Source: Streptomyces sp. NBS 14/10 (lineage in GTDB: Bacteria; Actinomycetota; Actinomycetes; Streptomycetales; Streptomycetaceae). From it: a DNA stretch of 64,000 nt. The notes beneath the pieces were generated by a model. It saw nothing but the letters and a program-made list of their open reading frames with translations. It did no database searches and was not told the origin of the DNA. Where the stretch lies: NCBI RefSeq assembly GCF_002224125.1, contig NZ_NCSM01000041.1:32786-96785 (forward strand), in the 5' to 3' direction. Made by a program: the position numbers and the translations under genes. Below, piece by piece: positions 51,081-60,853 of the stretch (position 1 is the stretch's first letter; each line of letters opens with the position of its first letter).

Positions 51081-52279
51081 CCGCGTGCCTCCCCCGCGGT
51101 TTGGGCGGGCTCCCCCGCGGTCCCGGCCGGTTCGGACGCACTCACCCTTACGGCGTCCAGCGCGGCGCCGAGCACCGCGCGCTCGGCCTCGTCCGGGCCA
51201 CGCCCGCCGCGTACATGGGCCACGAAGTCCTCCGCGATCTGCCGGTCGGTGCGGCCGCGCAGCCGCTGTGCGTACGAGGCGAGCGGGTCCTCCGGGCCCC
51301 GCTCGGGGTCGAACACCAAACTCAGCAGGTGCGGGAAGCGCCGCGCCAGGCGGGGCATCGGCTCATGCGGGCGCGCGGGGTCGGTGAGGGTCGCCTCGAC
51401 CCAGGCGTCCTCGTACCGGTCCAGGTCCGGGTCGGAGAGCAGTTCATCGATCCGGCCCCGGATCCGGGCCAGCGGCCGGGGCACCGGGCAGTCGACGCGC
51501 TCGGCGGACAGGGCGCCGCCGGGGCCGAGGTCGACGAGCCACATGGACTTGCGGTGCCGGGCCTCGGAGAAGGAGTACGCGAGCGGCGAACCGGAGTAGC
51601 GGATCCGCTCGGTGATGGCCTGGCTGCCGTGGAGGTGCCCGAGCGCCGCGTAGTCGACGCCGTCGAAGATCTCGGCGGGGACGGAGTCGACGCCCCCGAC
51701 GGTGATGTCGCGTTCGCTGTCGCTGGGCGCGCCGCCGGTGACGAAGGCGTGGGCGAGGACGACGGAGCGGGTGCCGGGCGCCCGGGTGGCGAGGTCGGCG
51801 CGGACCCGGTCCATGGCGGCGCGCAGCACCGCGGGGTGCCCCGCCCCGTCCGCGCCCAGCGCTTCCCGTACGAGCGCGGGCTCGAGGTACGGCAGTCCGT
51901 AGAGCGCGATGTCGCCGTGGTCGTCGGCGAGGACGACCGGGGTGCCGCACGCCGCGGGGTCGGTGCGCAGATGGATGCCGGCCCGTTCGATCAGCCCGGC
52001 GCCGACGCCGAGCCGCCGGGCCGAGTCGTGGTTGCCGGAGATCATGACGGTCGGCACGCCGAGGCCGGCGAGGCGGTGCAGGGCGTCGTCGAAGAGCTCG
52101 ACGGCGGCGAGCGGCGGCACGGCCCGGTCGTAGACGTCGCCCGCGACGAGCACGGCGTCGACCTGCCGCTCACGTACGGTCGCGACCAGGTGGTCGATGA
52201 ACTCCCGCTGTGCCGAGAGCAGGTTCACCCGGTGGAAGGACCGCCCCAGGTGCCAGTCGGATGTGTGCAGAAATCTCAC
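51077..52279 (-). CDS. sbcD: SbcD nuclease subunit
   Basis: A 400-residue Mre11-like calcineurin phosphoesterase: TSDWHLGRSFH, AGDVYDRAVPP, SGNHDSARRLG, LAHAFVTGG and ALGHLHGSQ are the five metal-binding motifs in order. The start is GTG at 52279 (VRFLHTSDWHLG), as in the family; the open frame continues upstream to 52348 without a better site. First gene of sbcDC, 148 bases after the Rhs gene. Confidence 0.95.
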   Translation of the reverse strand: MRFLHTSDWHLGRSFHRVNLLSAQREFIDHLVATVRERQVDAVLVAGDVYDRAVPPLAAVELFDDALHRLAGLGVPTVMISGNHDSARRLGVGAGLIERAGIHLRTDPAACGTPVVLADDHGDIALYGLPYLEPALVREALGADGAGHPAVLRAAMDRVRADLATRAPGTRSVVLAHAFVTGGAPSDSERDITVGGVDSVPAEIFDGVDYAALGHLHGSQAITERIRYSGSPLAYSFSEARHRKSMWLVDLGPGGALSAERVDCPVPRPLARIRGRIDELLSDPDLDRYEDAWVEATLTDPARPHEPMPRLARRFPHLLSLVFDPERGPEDPLASYAQRLRGRTDRQIAEDFVAHVRGGRGPDEAERAVLGAALDAVRVSASEPAGTAGEPAQTAGEARG

Positions 52280-52427
52280 AGCCTCGCCCCGACCCGCACA
52301 CTCATAACCTTCCCGCCGCGGGCTCCCCGCCCCTGTGATTCCTGTCACCGCGCCCGGCCCGGACTCCGGGCCGTCGGCACCGCCCTACCGTAGTCCTATC
52401 CGCCGACCTGCCACCGGCAGACCCCGC

Positions 52428-55400
52428 CTACTTCCAGCCGCTGTCCGGGAAGTGCGGCGCCGTGAACGGATGGATCGTCTTGTAGTGGTCGGTCGTCCAC
52501 CCCATCACCTTTCGGCCATCAGGGAGGGTTTTGACCAGAATCCGCGCTTCCTCCGGGTTCTTCGCTCCCGGCACCCGGTACTCATCCGAGCCCGCCCACG
52601 GCCGCTCATGGGGAGCGTGGTCCCCGGCGAACACCTTCGGATCGCCGGTGTCCGGGTCCGTCTGCCGGACTCCCCGGCCCTCCCGGATGTCGTCATAGGC
52701 TTCGACGAACTTCTTCGGCAGCCCCTGCGGAAGGGGATCCGACAGCCGTCCCCGCGACTTGTTGTAGTCGGGCGCGAGACCGAGCGGGTCGCTCCAGGTG
52801 TGCGGGTTGTGGACGTAGGCGGCCGGGTTGGGCGCGGGGGTCAGCCCCAGGGGGTCGGGGCTGGCGTAGCGGGCGGTCTCCGGGTCGTAGTAGCGGTGGA
52901 CGTTGTAGTGCAGCCCGCTTTCGGGGTCGTAGTACTGGCCGGGGAAGCGCAGCGGGGTGTACGCGCCGCTGCCGCGGGGCCAAGTGGTGGTGCCCCACAG
53001 GGTGGTGCGGGTGCGCCAGGCGATCGCGCCGCTCTCGTCGACGAGTTCGGTGGGGGTGCCGACCAGGTCGGTGACGATGGCGAAGAAGCGCCGGTCGACC
53101 TCCCGCGCCCCGGTGGCGTCCGTGATGCGCTCGGACTGGGCGACGGGGTGGAGGCCGTCGTGGTCCCAGGTCATGACGATCTGGTCGGGGCCGCCCGGCG
53201 CGGTGGTCGTCTGCTCGACGAGGGTGGTGTCGTCCCAGGTGAAGTCGGTCCGCTCCACGACCGTTTCGCCGTCCGCGGCCAGCCGCTGCTTGGCGATGCG
53301 GCGGCCGAGCGGGTCGTACAGGTAGCGCCACACAGTTCCGTCGGGCGTGGTGAGGGAGGTCAGCCGGTTCTCGGCGTCCCACTCGTAGCGCCAGGTGTCG
53401 GGCTTCTTCGACAGCCGGTTCTTCTGTCGCAGCGTGATCCGCCCGGCCGCGTCGTGTTCGTAGCGGACCCTGCCCGCGCGGGTGATACGGGTGCCGGTGT
53501 ACGCGCGCTCGCCGGTGGCCTCCGCGCCGGGGTGCCTGTCCGGCCAGGACGCCTGGGTCTGGTTGCCCGCCTCGTCATAGGCGTAGGTCTCGCTCCAGCG
53601 CCGGGCGTGGACCGCGGTGACCCGGCCGACGGCGTCCAGCTCGAAGGTGCGGCGGCCGCGGAGCGCGTCGTCGACCGCGGCGAGGTGGCCGTCGGCCCGG
53701 TAGGTGTACGCACGGCGCTGGACGGTTCCGGCGGCCGGCCCGGTCAGGGCCTGTTCGGTGAGTCGGCCCTTCAGGTCCCAGTGCTGGGTCAGGGCCAGTT
53801 CGTCCCCGATGAGCCGGGTGGTCTCGCGGCCGACGGCGTCGCGCTCGAAGCCGAGGGTGTGGCCGGAGGCGGTGAGGGTGGTGCGGCGGCCCGCGGGGTC
53901 GTAGGCGTAGCCGGTGGTGGCCCCGCCGGGCGTGGTGCGGCGGATGCGGCGGCCCAGCGGATCGTAACGGTGGGCCAGGACGCGCCCGTCCACCATCTCG
54001 CATTTCACCTGGCCCAGCCGGTCCCGCTGGAGGACGAGCTCCGCGTCCGGTCCGGCCGCCGAGATCAGGCGCCCGACCGTGTCATAGCCGTAGCTGGTGG
54101 TCCGTCCGGCGGCGTCCTTGGTGACGATGCGGCCGAGCACATCGCGCTCGAAGGCGATCCGCTCACCCAGCGGCGTGGTGCGCGCGACCAACTGGCCCGC
54201 GGCGTCGTGCTCGTAGCGGATCGTACGGTCGTCGAAGTCGGTCTCGGAGATCAGCCGGCCCGCCGGGTCGTACTCGTAAGCCCAGGTCAGCCCCTGGGGG
54301 CCGGTGACCTTGGCCAGCCGCAGCTCGGCGTCGTGCTGGAACTCGTAGCGCGCCCCGCCCGGACCGGTCCGCGCGGTGAGCAGATCGAAGTGCGTGTACT
54401 CGTACGACGTCACCCCGCCGACCGCGTCGACGTGGTGGGTGCAGTTGCCCTCGCCGTCGTACGTCCATGCCTCCTGGCTGCCGTCGGGGTCGATCCGGCG
54501 CAGCAGCTTGCCCTCGACCGACCACTCCATCCGGGTCGTCGCGCCGAGCGGATCGACGACGGCGACCGGGCGGCCGAACGCGTCGTGGCGGCAGACGGTG
54601 ACCGCGCCCAGCGGATCGGTGATCTCCACGGGCAGGCCGGCCGGGTCACAGCGCACCCGGGTGGTCTCGTCCAGGGCGTTGCTGACCGAGGTCAGCCGGC
54701 CGAGGTCGTCGTAGGTGTAGCGGGTGGTGGCTCCGGCCGGGTCGGTGACGGCGAGGCGGTTGCCGCGGTCGTCGTAGGCGTAGGTCTGCGTGGCCCCGTC
54801 CACGCCCGTGATGGAGACGGGCAGGCCCAGGTCGTTGTGGCGGATGGTCGCGTGCTCGCCGTCGGGGCGGGTGATGGTCGCCGGCCGGCCGTGCTCGTCG
54901 TAGGTGTACGCGGTGCGGTGGCCGAGGGCGTCGGTGTGGGCCAGCAGCCGGCCGTGGCGGTCGTATTCGGTGCGGGAGTACGCGCCCAGCTGGTCGATCT
55001 CGCCGACGACCCGGTATGCCTCGTCGACGAGGTACTTGAGGGTGTGGCCGGCGGCGCTGGTGACGGTGGTGATCCGGTGGCCGGTGCGCTGGTCGACGCC
55101 GTGGTAGTCGACGCGGATGGAGACATGGCCTTCGGTGCCGCCCTCGGCGATGCAGCGGTGAAGGTTGTCGTAGACGTAGTCGTAGCGGCGGTCGTTGGTG
55201 TCCGTCCAGGAGATCACCCGGCGCTCGTCGTCGTACTCGAACCGCAGCGGCAGCCCGGAAGAGTTGATGACCTCGGTCAGGTTGCCGTCGGTGTAGCCGT
55301 AGCGGAGCACCGTCATATCGGAGCCGTCGGGGGCGGCGCCCGCCAGGCGCAGCGCGGTGATCCGGCCGTCCTTCGTCGTGAACTTCAGGTGGTAGCCCGC

Positions 55401-57080
55401 CGAGTGCACGATCTCGGCCGGGGTGCCGTCGATGTCGTAGTGGAAGCTGATCCGGTTGCCGTTGCGGTCGTGGATCTCGTCGATCGGCGCGATGCCGTCG
55501 GCGCCGCCCGCGGGCGCCGTGAAGCGGTAGGTGCGGCCTGCGTCGCGGTCGATGACGGTGTAGTCCCCGTCGACGGTGCGCTCCAGGGGCCAGCGGGCGA
55601 CGCCAGCCTTGGGCAGGGTGGGCAGGTCGGGTGCGGGGTGCGGATAGTCGAGCAGCCGCCCGTCCTCGCAGACGAACACCACGCCCTCCGGCCCGATCTC
55701 CAGATGCTGATCGGCCGTACTCGACCACGACGGCCCGAACCACCGCCCCGCCCGGTACCCCGACTCGACCCGTCGGTGGAACTCCAGCGGCAGCACACCG
55801 GGCAGGGAGATGTCCGTCTGCGGCAGGAACATCCGCCCCGTCGCGAAGTCGATCGGGTCCGACCCCGTGGTCTCCTTCGCGCCGTCGGGGGTGCTGCGCC
55901 CGTGGGGTCCGCCCTCGTCCAGGAGGCCACGGCCCGGCGGCTTCAGCTCGGCCGCGCGCCTGCCGAGGGTCGCGACCTTCTTGATGCTGCCGAGTCCCTT
56001 GGTGCCGATCAGCTCCGGCACGAGCCGCCCGAGCCCTTCGGAGGGGTCCTTCTTGAAGGTGTCCCACATGTCGCCCAACGTCCCCAGCGGGTCGTTGGAC
56101 ATCCGCACCAGACCGGCGACGGTGCTGTTGAGGTTGGTGACGTACTCCGCCGGATGCGTGAGGTTGTACGGGTCCATCGGGTTGATCTGCCGCGCGAAGT
56201 TGGCGATGCCCGCGGTGCCCTTGACGATGCCGCCGACGAAATGCGAAGCGTCCAGGTTGAGCCCGTTCACGCCGTCCAGCAGCTGCTTGCCGTACGAGGG
56301 CTTGTCCGGCGCCTTGTCGCGCGCCGTCTCCACCGCGGTCTTCGCCGCCGTATGGGCCTCGTTCCGCTGCCGCCGCGCCTCGCTCAGGATGTCCCGGGCG
56401 GCGGCGAGGTCAGTGGTGCCCGGGTCGTGGAACTCCCCCGGCTTCTCCGGCAGCGTCGACTTGTCACGCTGATCGGCGGGCTTCGCGTTGTACGCGTCGA
56501 CCGCCTTGTTGTACGCCGACACCTTGTCGTTGTGTGCCGACCGCGCGTCATCGGACGACTTCTTGCCCTTGTTGTAGCGCGCGATCGCGTCCTCGGCCTG
56601 CTTCTGCGCCCACGCCACCGTGCCCGCGAAGCTCTCCAGCGACGCGGCCGCCTTCTCACACGCGTCCGCGGCCGTGAACCACTTCTTCGGCTCGACCGAC
56701 ACACTCTCCCGGAAGGAGTCCGCCGACTTGCCCTTGAGATGGGCGGCGTCCAGCCCCTGCAACCCCTTGCCCACGTTGTCGAACGCGGTCTGGAAGTCCT
56801 TCAGATGGCTCGCCGTGGAGCGGAGCTTGTCGGGGCTGCCGTGCACCAGCTTCTTCGGGTCCTCGGTCTCCCCGAGCTGCATCTCGTCGACGTCCGCACC
56901 CAGGGCGTTCGCCACCGAGTCGGACTTGTCCCGGACCCAGTCCGCACCGCTCTCCCAGCCGACGTCATCCAGCCGGTCCGCGGTCCAGTCCCCCACGTCG
57001 TCGACGACCTCGCCGACATCTTCGACCCGGTCCTCGACCCAGTCCTCGACGACATCCGGAACGAAATCCCCTAGACCCAT
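52428..57080 (-). CDS. Rhs/YD-repeat polymorphic toxin with T7SS-like leader and barnase-like RNase tip
   Basis: A 1550-residue protein. Residues 60-175 are a helical leader of the putative T7SS-secreted type (DPKKLVHGSPDKLRSTASHL ... SFAGTVAWAQKQAEDAI). DUF6531 lies about 395-470 (DPIDFATGRMFLPQTDISLPG), YD repeats at 480-1370, and the Rhs core closing at RFPGQYYDPESGLHYN ... YASPDPLGL. The last 113 residues are the toxin: E1500 in SDEYRV, R1513 in EARIL and H1532 in TTDHYKT match the catalytic Glu/Arg/His of barnase-type RNases (PF00545). The leader replaces a Sec signal. The next gene in the same direction is sbcD; no immunity gene lies between. Confidence 0.92.
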   Translation of the reverse strand: MGLGDFVPDVVEDWVEDRVEDVGEVVDDVGDWTADRLDDVGWESGADWVRDKSDSVANALGADVDEMQLGETEDPKKLVHGSPDKLRSTASHLKDFQTAFDNVGKGLQGLDAAHLKGKSADSFRESVSVEPKKWFTAADACEKAAASLESFAGTVAWAQKQAEDAIARYNKGKKSSDDARSAHNDKVSAYNKAVDAYNAKPADQRDKSTLPEKPGEFHDPGTTDLAAARDILSEARRQRNEAHTAAKTAVETARDKAPDKPSYGKQLLDGVNGLNLDASHFVGGIVKGTAGIANFARQINPMDPYNLTHPAEYVTNLNSTVAGLVRMSNDPLGTLGDMWDTFKKDPSEGLGRLVPELIGTKGLGSIKKVATLGRRAAELKPPGRGLLDEGGPHGRSTPDGAKETTGSDPIDFATGRMFLPQTDISLPGVLPLEFHRRVESGYRAGRWFGPSWSSTADQHLEIGPEGVVFVCEDGRLLDYPHPAPDLPTLPKAGVARWPLERTVDGDYTVIDRDAGRTYRFTAPAGGADGIAPIDEIHDRNGNRISFHYDIDGTPAEIVHSAGYHLKFTTKDGRITALRLAGAAPDGSDMTVLRYGYTDGNLTEVINSSGLPLRFEYDDERRVISWTDTNDRRYDYVYDNLHRCIAEGGTEGHVSIRVDYHGVDQRTGHRITTVTSAAGHTLKYLVDEAYRVVGEIDQLGAYSRTEYDRHGRLLAHTDALGHRTAYTYDEHGRPATITRPDGEHATIRHNDLGLPVSITGVDGATQTYAYDDRGNRLAVTDPAGATTRYTYDDLGRLTSVSNALDETTRVRCDPAGLPVEITDPLGAVTVCRHDAFGRPVAVVDPLGATTRMEWSVEGKLLRRIDPDGSQEAWTYDGEGNCTHHVDAVGGVTSYEYTHFDLLTARTGPGGARYEFQHDAELRLAKVTGPQGLTWAYEYDPAGRLISETDFDDRTIRYEHDAAGQLVARTTPLGERIAFERDVLGRIVTKDAAGRTTSYGYDTVGRLISAAGPDAELVLQRDRLGQVKCEMVDGRVLAHRYDPLGRRIRRTTPGGATTGYAYDPAGRRTTLTASGHTLGFERDAVGRETTRLIGDELALTQHWDLKGRLTEQALTGPAAGTVQRRAYTYRADGHLAAVDDALRGRRTFELDAVGRVTAVHARRWSETYAYDEAGNQTQASWPDRHPGAEATGERAYTGTRITRAGRVRYEHDAAGRITLRQKNRLSKKPDTWRYEWDAENRLTSLTTPDGTVWRYLYDPLGRRIAKQRLAADGETVVERTDFTWDDTTLVEQTTTAPGGPDQIVMTWDHDGLHPVAQSERITDATGAREVDRRFFAIVTDLVGTPTELVDESGAIAWRTRTTLWGTTTWPRGSGAYTPLRFPGQYYDPESGLHYNVHRYYDPETARYASPDPLGLTPAPNPAAYVHNPHTWSDPLGLAPDYNKSRGRLSDPLPQGLPKKFVEAYDDIREGRGVRQTDPDTGDPKVFAGDHAPHERPWAGSDEYRVPGAKNPEEARILVKTLPDGRKVMGWTTDHYKTIHPFTAPHFPDSGWK

Positions 57081-57171
57081 GGACGCCTATCCCCCGATCA
57101 GCGTTGACGTGCCGGCCATCCGCGCGATGGCTGTCGAGCTGTGTGCTGCCGACTCTCTTACAGGCCCTCGT

Positions 57172-57813
57172 CTACTCGCCCTCTTGCTGTCCCTGCTGCC
57201 TTGCGCGCTCCTCGGGTGAGGGGCCGAAGGTCTCGTCCAGCTGCTGGTTGAAGGTCTTGTCGTCGATACCGAGCGCCTGGTTCATCAGGTCGGTCTGCAT
57301 ACCGCCCCGGCCCTCGGTGAGCAGCGCGCGCCCGGTGTCCTTCCAGGTCTGCCCCATCTCGTCACCGGCCCGGTCCCAGGACGCCGCGCTGTAGTCCGGC
57401 ATGTCCGGGGTGAAGATGTCGCCCCAGCCCTGCTTGGCGACCTCCTCCTCCGACAGATGCGGATTCCCCGTCGGGGACAGGGCGTTCACCGTGACCTTCA
57501 GGGTGTTGCCCCAGTACTGGTCCTCTTCCCACATCAGGCCCGCGGCCAGGCCCAGCCGGTTGGCGATCTCGTTGGCGTCCTGGACCAGCGCCCGGACCCC
57601 CCACTCCCAGCGGTCGCAGAACCCCTCGAACGCATCGGCCAGCCCCTTGCCCCCGGCCTCCATCTTGGACATCGTCATATCCGAGAACCCGGAGCCCTGG
57701 AGCGCGCCGGTGTTGTCCCCGACGTCCTTGAGTTCACCGATCGCCGCCCGCAGACCCTTGGTGATCAGGTCCACGGACTCCTTGCCGACATTGAGATCCC
57801 CGTCTTTGCTCAC
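57172..57813 (-). CDS. Type-VII-associated small protein upstream of the Rhs gene
   Basis: A 213-residue soluble helical protein from a GTG that overlaps the SseB-like stop by 4 bases. The first 100 residues (NVGKESVDLITKGLRAAIGEL ... FEGFCDRWEWGVRALVQDANEIANRLGLAAGLMWEEDQ) look like an ESX/WXG100-type helical hairpin, with a W-x-W instead of the W-x-G turn. The C-terminus is Gln/Glu-rich. The Rhs gene begins 91 bases downstream, so it is probably an export partner or chaperone. Confidence 0.75.
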   Translation of the reverse strand: MSKDGDLNVGKESVDLITKGLRAAIGELKDVGDNTGALQGSGFSDMTMSKMEAGGKGLADAFEGFCDRWEWGVRALVQDANEIANRLGLAAGLMWEEDQYWGNTLKVTVNALSPTGNPHLSEEEVAKQGWGDIFTPDMPDYSAASWDRAGDEMGQTWKDTGRALLTEGRGGMQTDLMNQALGIDDKTFNQQLDETFGPSPEERARQQGQQEGE

Positions 57814-58244
57814 TGCCCCGCCCCCTGTACCCGCTCGTCGCCGTCCGCGATGTAGTTCCCATCCTCATCTACGTCCACCGCGACCTCGTCCGGGACGATC
57901 CCGTGCACCGGCGGGAACATCATCGACCCGTCCTCGTCCGCCACATCCACCGCGACACCCGCGGGGCGGCCCATCTCCGGCACCATCACATCCAGCAGCC
58001 GTGCCCCGAGCACGGCCGCGTACTCCCACTCCTGGGCGGGGTCGGAGCCGCGTGCGGTGGCGAACCGGGCCAGCGCGGACTCGTCGGTGAACGCGTAGAT
58101 CCAGCGGATGCCGCCGTATTCGGCCGTCATGAAACCGCCGTCGGCCACCGGCACCAGCACCGCCGTGCGCCGGAACTCGCCGACCATCGCGGCCGGATCG
58201 CCCGCCCCCGCGCGCACCGCGGCTATGTGCTCAGCCAGTTCCAT
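57810..58244 (-). CDS. SseB-like domain protein
   Basis: A 144-residue protein. Residues 20-110 match the SseB N-terminal domain pattern (TAVLVPVADGGFMTA ... IRWIYAFTDESALARFATARG ... GARLLDVMVPEMGRPAGVAVDVA). The C-terminal 35 residues are acidic. In Streptomyces such genes commonly lie beside T7SS-like and Rhs loci. ATG 58244 is used; a TTG at 58292 would add 16 residues. First gene of the three-gene Rhs operon. An immunity role is possible but unsupported. Confidence 0.78.
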   Translation of the reverse strand: MELAEHIAAVRAGAGDPAAMVGEFRRTAVLVPVADGGFMTAEYGGIRWIYAFTDESALARFATARGSDPAQEWEYAAVLGARLLDVMVPEMGRPAGVAVDVADEDGSMMFPPVHGIVPDEVAVDVDEDGNYIADGDERVQGAGQ

Positions 58245-58415
58245 CGGCGGCCCCCGTTCCTGTTCCGCTTCCCGTTCCGGTGCGTGGCTCAATCAACTCA
58301 TCACCGGCATCCCTCGTCACGGTACCGTCGCACCGCTCCATGATCACCACTCATGTCATCCACTGTTGCAAACCCCGTACAAACGGCATCCCGCCGCGTT
58401 AACAGGCCAAAGGGG

Positions 58416-59051
58416 TCAGCCGCCCGGGGCGTCCTGGTACGCCTCGCCGCCCAGTTCGAGGGCGGCGGTGCCCGCGGTGGCGTCCGCCAGCCAGGCGCGG
58501 AAGGCGTCGACGTCCGCGTCGGGGAGGCCCAGTTCGATCGTCACGGCCTCGGCGTACCGCACACCGCGCACCGCGCGCCCGGTCGCCCGGAGGTCGTTCT
58601 CGAGCCGGCCTGCCCGATCGTGGCCGACGGTGACGGTCGCCAGCCGGAACCGCTGCCGGGTGACGGTGCCCAGCGCGTCCAGCGCCTCGCCGACCACCCC
58701 GCCGTACGCGCGGATCAGCCCGCCCGCGCCGAGCTTCACACCGCCGTAGTAGCGGGTGACGACGGCCACCACGTACCGCATCTCGCGGCGCAGCAGCATC
58801 TGCAGCATCGGCACCCCCGCCGTGCCGCCCGGCTCCCCGTCGTCGCTCGCCTTCTGGACGCCGCCGTCGGCGCCGATGACATACGCGTAGCAGTTGTGGG
58901 TGGCGGTGGGGTGCTGTTCGCGGACGCGCCGGATGAAGTCCTGGGCCTCGTGCTCGGTCGCGGCGGGCGCGAGGGAGCACAGGAAACGCGACTTGTTGAT
59001 CTCGATCTCATGCACGCCCTCGCGCGCGACCGTCCGGTACCGCTCCTGCAT
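58416..59051 (-). CDS. YigZ/IMPACT family protein
   Basis: A 211-residue protein: an IMPACT N-terminal domain (15-125) with KSRFLCSLAP, HNCYAYVIG, DDGEPGGTAG and RYYGGVKLGAGGLIRAYGG, then a YigZ C-terminal DUF1949-like domain. Linked to translation regulation or RNA binding in other organisms. Monocistronic, divergent from the CoA-binding protein. Confidence 0.93.
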   Translation of the reverse strand: MQERYRTVAREGVHEIEINKSRFLCSLAPAATEHEAQDFIRRVREQHPTATHNCYAYVIGADGGVQKASDDGEPGGTAGVPMLQMLLRREMRYVVAVVTRYYGGVKLGAGGLIRAYGGVVGEALDALGTVTRQRFRLATVTVGHDRAGRLENDLRATGRAVRGVRYAEAVTIELGLPDADVDAFRAWLADATAGTAALELGGEAYQDAPGG

Positions 59052-59153
59052 CCGGCCACCCTATGTCTTCGTCATGTCGTCGTCGTGATCGCCTTTGTCG
59101 TCCGGGGATCGCCGGGGGAATGGCCCGGGGCCCGTCCTGGTTGCGACACGCAG

Positions 59154-59588
59154 ATGACCATCCGGCCACAGGAGGCAGGCGTGTACGGCGATCCGGCGGA
59201 GATCCGCAAGATCCTCACCGAGCTCGGTGACACCTGGGCGGTGGTGGGGCTCTCCTCGAACCGGACACGCGCGGCGTACCGGGTGGCGGATGTGCTCCAG
59301 CGGTACGGCAAGCGGATCGTCCCCGTGCACCCGAAGGCCGAGACGGTGCACGGGGAGCAGGGGTACGCGTCGCTGTCCGACATCCCCTTCCCGGTGGACG
59401 TCGTGGACGTGTTCGTCAACAGCGACCTCGCCGGCGCGGTCGCCGACGAGGCCGCGGCCATCGGGGCCAAGGCCGTGTGGTATCAGCTCGGCGTGGTCGA
59501 CGAGGCGGCGTACGAGCGCACCCGCGCCGCCGGGCTCGCCATGGTGATGGACCGCTGCCCCGCCATCGAACTGCCCCGGCTGGGCTGA
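59154..59588 (+). CDS. CoA-binding domain protein (YccU type)
   Basis: A 144-residue Rossmann-fold protein: TWAVVGLSSNRTRAAYRVADVLQRYGKRIVPVHP is the CoA-binding strand-loop-helix; KAVWYQLGVVDEAAYERTRAAGLAMVMDRCPAIEL is the YccU-type C-terminal signature with a conserved Cys. Exact role unknown. Start ATG 59154. Confidence 0.93.
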   Translation: MTIRPQEAGVYGDPAEIRKILTELGDTWAVVGLSSNRTRAAYRVADVLQRYGKRIVPVHPKAETVHGEQGYASLSDIPFPVDVVDVFVNSDLAGAVADEAAAIGAKAVWYQLGVVDEAAYERTRAAGLAMVMDRCPAIELPRLG

Positions 59589-59627
59589 CCCCGGGCCCGG
59601 CGTCTGGGCCCGGGGTCCGGCGGCGGG

Positions 59628-60182
59628 TCAGATGCCGAGGCCCTCCAGCAGCTCGGCCCCCGGCAGCGCGGCGAGCGCCTTGCCCGGCAGGATGAGCTTG
59701 CCGCGGCGGCGGCCGCTGCCGATGAGCACGTACGGGGTGTCGGCGACGGCCGCGTCGACCAGGATCGGCCAGTCGGCGGGCAGGCCGAGGGGTGTGACGC
59801 CGCCGAACTCCATACCGGTCTCCCCGAGCGCGGTGTCCATCGGGGCGAACGAGGCCTTGCGGGCGCCGAGTCGGCGGCGCACCGCGCCGTTGACGTCCAC
59901 GCGGGTGTGGGAGAGGACCACACAGGCGGCGAGGGTGGCCTCGCCACCGCGCTTGCCCGCGACCACCACGCAGTTCGCGGACTGCTCGACCAGCCAGTCC
60001 CCGTAGTGCTCCACGATCGCGGCCGTGTCGGCCTTGTCCGGGTCGGTGTCCACGTACAGCACCTGCTCCACCGGTACGGGGCCGCCCCAGGCGCGCAGCG
60101 CGTCGGCCACCGGGGCGGTCAGCAGGTCGAGGCATTCGACGGCGGGACGGTGGTCGTCGAAGGCGTCCATCGGCGTACTCAT
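59628..60182 (-). CDS. YbaK/aminoacyl-tRNA deacylase domain protein
   Basis: A 184-residue YbaK/ProX-type trans-editing domain: VVAGKRGGEATLAACVVLSHTRVDVNGAVRRRLGARKASFAP carries the conserved Lys and the helix lining the pocket; GGVTPLGLPADWPILVDAAV is the family's GxxxPxG loop. Such proteins hydrolyse mischarged tRNA. Converges with the CoA-binding gene. Confidence 0.9.
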   Translation of the reverse strand: MSTPMDAFDDHRPAVECLDLLTAPVADALRAWGGPVPVEQVLYVDTDPDKADTAAIVEHYGDWLVEQSANCVVVAGKRGGEATLAACVVLSHTRVDVNGAVRRRLGARKASFAPMDTALGETGMEFGGVTPLGLPADWPILVDAAVADTPYVLIGSGRRRGKLILPGKALAALPGAELLEGLGI

Positions 60183-60226
60183 GCGGTCGAAGCTAGCAGG
60201 CCGTCCAGAGGCCGGGAGCCGCCGTC

Positions 60227-60799
60227 TCAGCGCGCCGGGGGCACCGAGACGGTCATGGTCATCTCCACCGTCTGCGCCCCGTCGTTGCGGTAGCCGTGGG
60301 GGGCGCTCGCCTCGAAGGCCGCCGAGGTGCCGGCCGGGACCCGGTAGGTCTCGTCCCCGACGGTCAGCGTCAGCTCGCCCGCCGTGACGTACAGCAGCTC
60401 GAAGGTGCCGGACGGATGCGGGTCCGAGTCGCTGCCGTCACCCGGCATCAGCCGCCACTCCCACATCTCCAGCGGTCCGCGCGCCTCCGTGCCGACGAGG
60501 AGCGCGGTGTAGCTGCCGGCGTCGGTGGACCACATCCGCACCGCCTGGGTGGCGGGGACGAGCTGGACCTTGGGGCCGCTTTCGTAGTCGAGCAGGGTGG
60601 TGATGCTCACGCCGAGCGCGTCGGCGAGCTTGACCGTGGTGCCGACGCTCGGATTGGTACGGGCCTGCTCGATCTGGATGATCATGCCTCGGCTGACCCC
60701 GGAGCGGGCCGCGAGGGCGTCCAGGGTGAAGCCGCGCTCATTGCGCCAGCGCTTGAGGTTGCGGGCGAGCGACTGGGTGAGCTGATCGAGGTCCGTCAC
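60227..60799 (-). CDS. XRE-cupin transcriptional regulator
   Basis: A 190-residue regulator: HTH (10-65: RGFTLDALAARSGVSRGMIIQIEQARTNPSVGTTVKLADALGVS) and a cupin_2 domain (110-185, HPSGTFELLYVTAGELTLTVGDETYRVPAG ... PHGY). GTG at 60799 is chosen; the frame upstream is the divergent promoter. It faces the EamA transporter gene, its likely target. Confidence 0.92.
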   Translation of the reverse strand: MTDLDQLTQSLARNLKRWRNERGFTLDALAARSGVSRGMIIQIEQARTNPSVGTTVKLADALGVSITTLLDYESGPKVQLVPATQAVRMWSTDAGSYTALLVGTEARGPLEMWEWRLMPGDGSDSDPHPSGTFELLYVTAGELTLTVGDETYRVPAGTSAAFEASAPHGYRNDGAQTVEMTMTVSVPPAR

Positions 60800-60853
60800 G
60801 GTCCGTCCGTCCAATATTCTAAATGGTGTAGTCGAACAAACTGAACTACGGTG

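Noticed and set aside
48264..51599. 1111-residue plus-strand open frame antisense to sbcC
   Set aside because: Shadow of sbcC/sbcD, low-complexity, no family match.
52335..57074. 1579-residue plus-strand open frame antisense to the Rhs gene
   Set aside because: A mirror of the regular YD-repeat coding strand; no recognisable domain.
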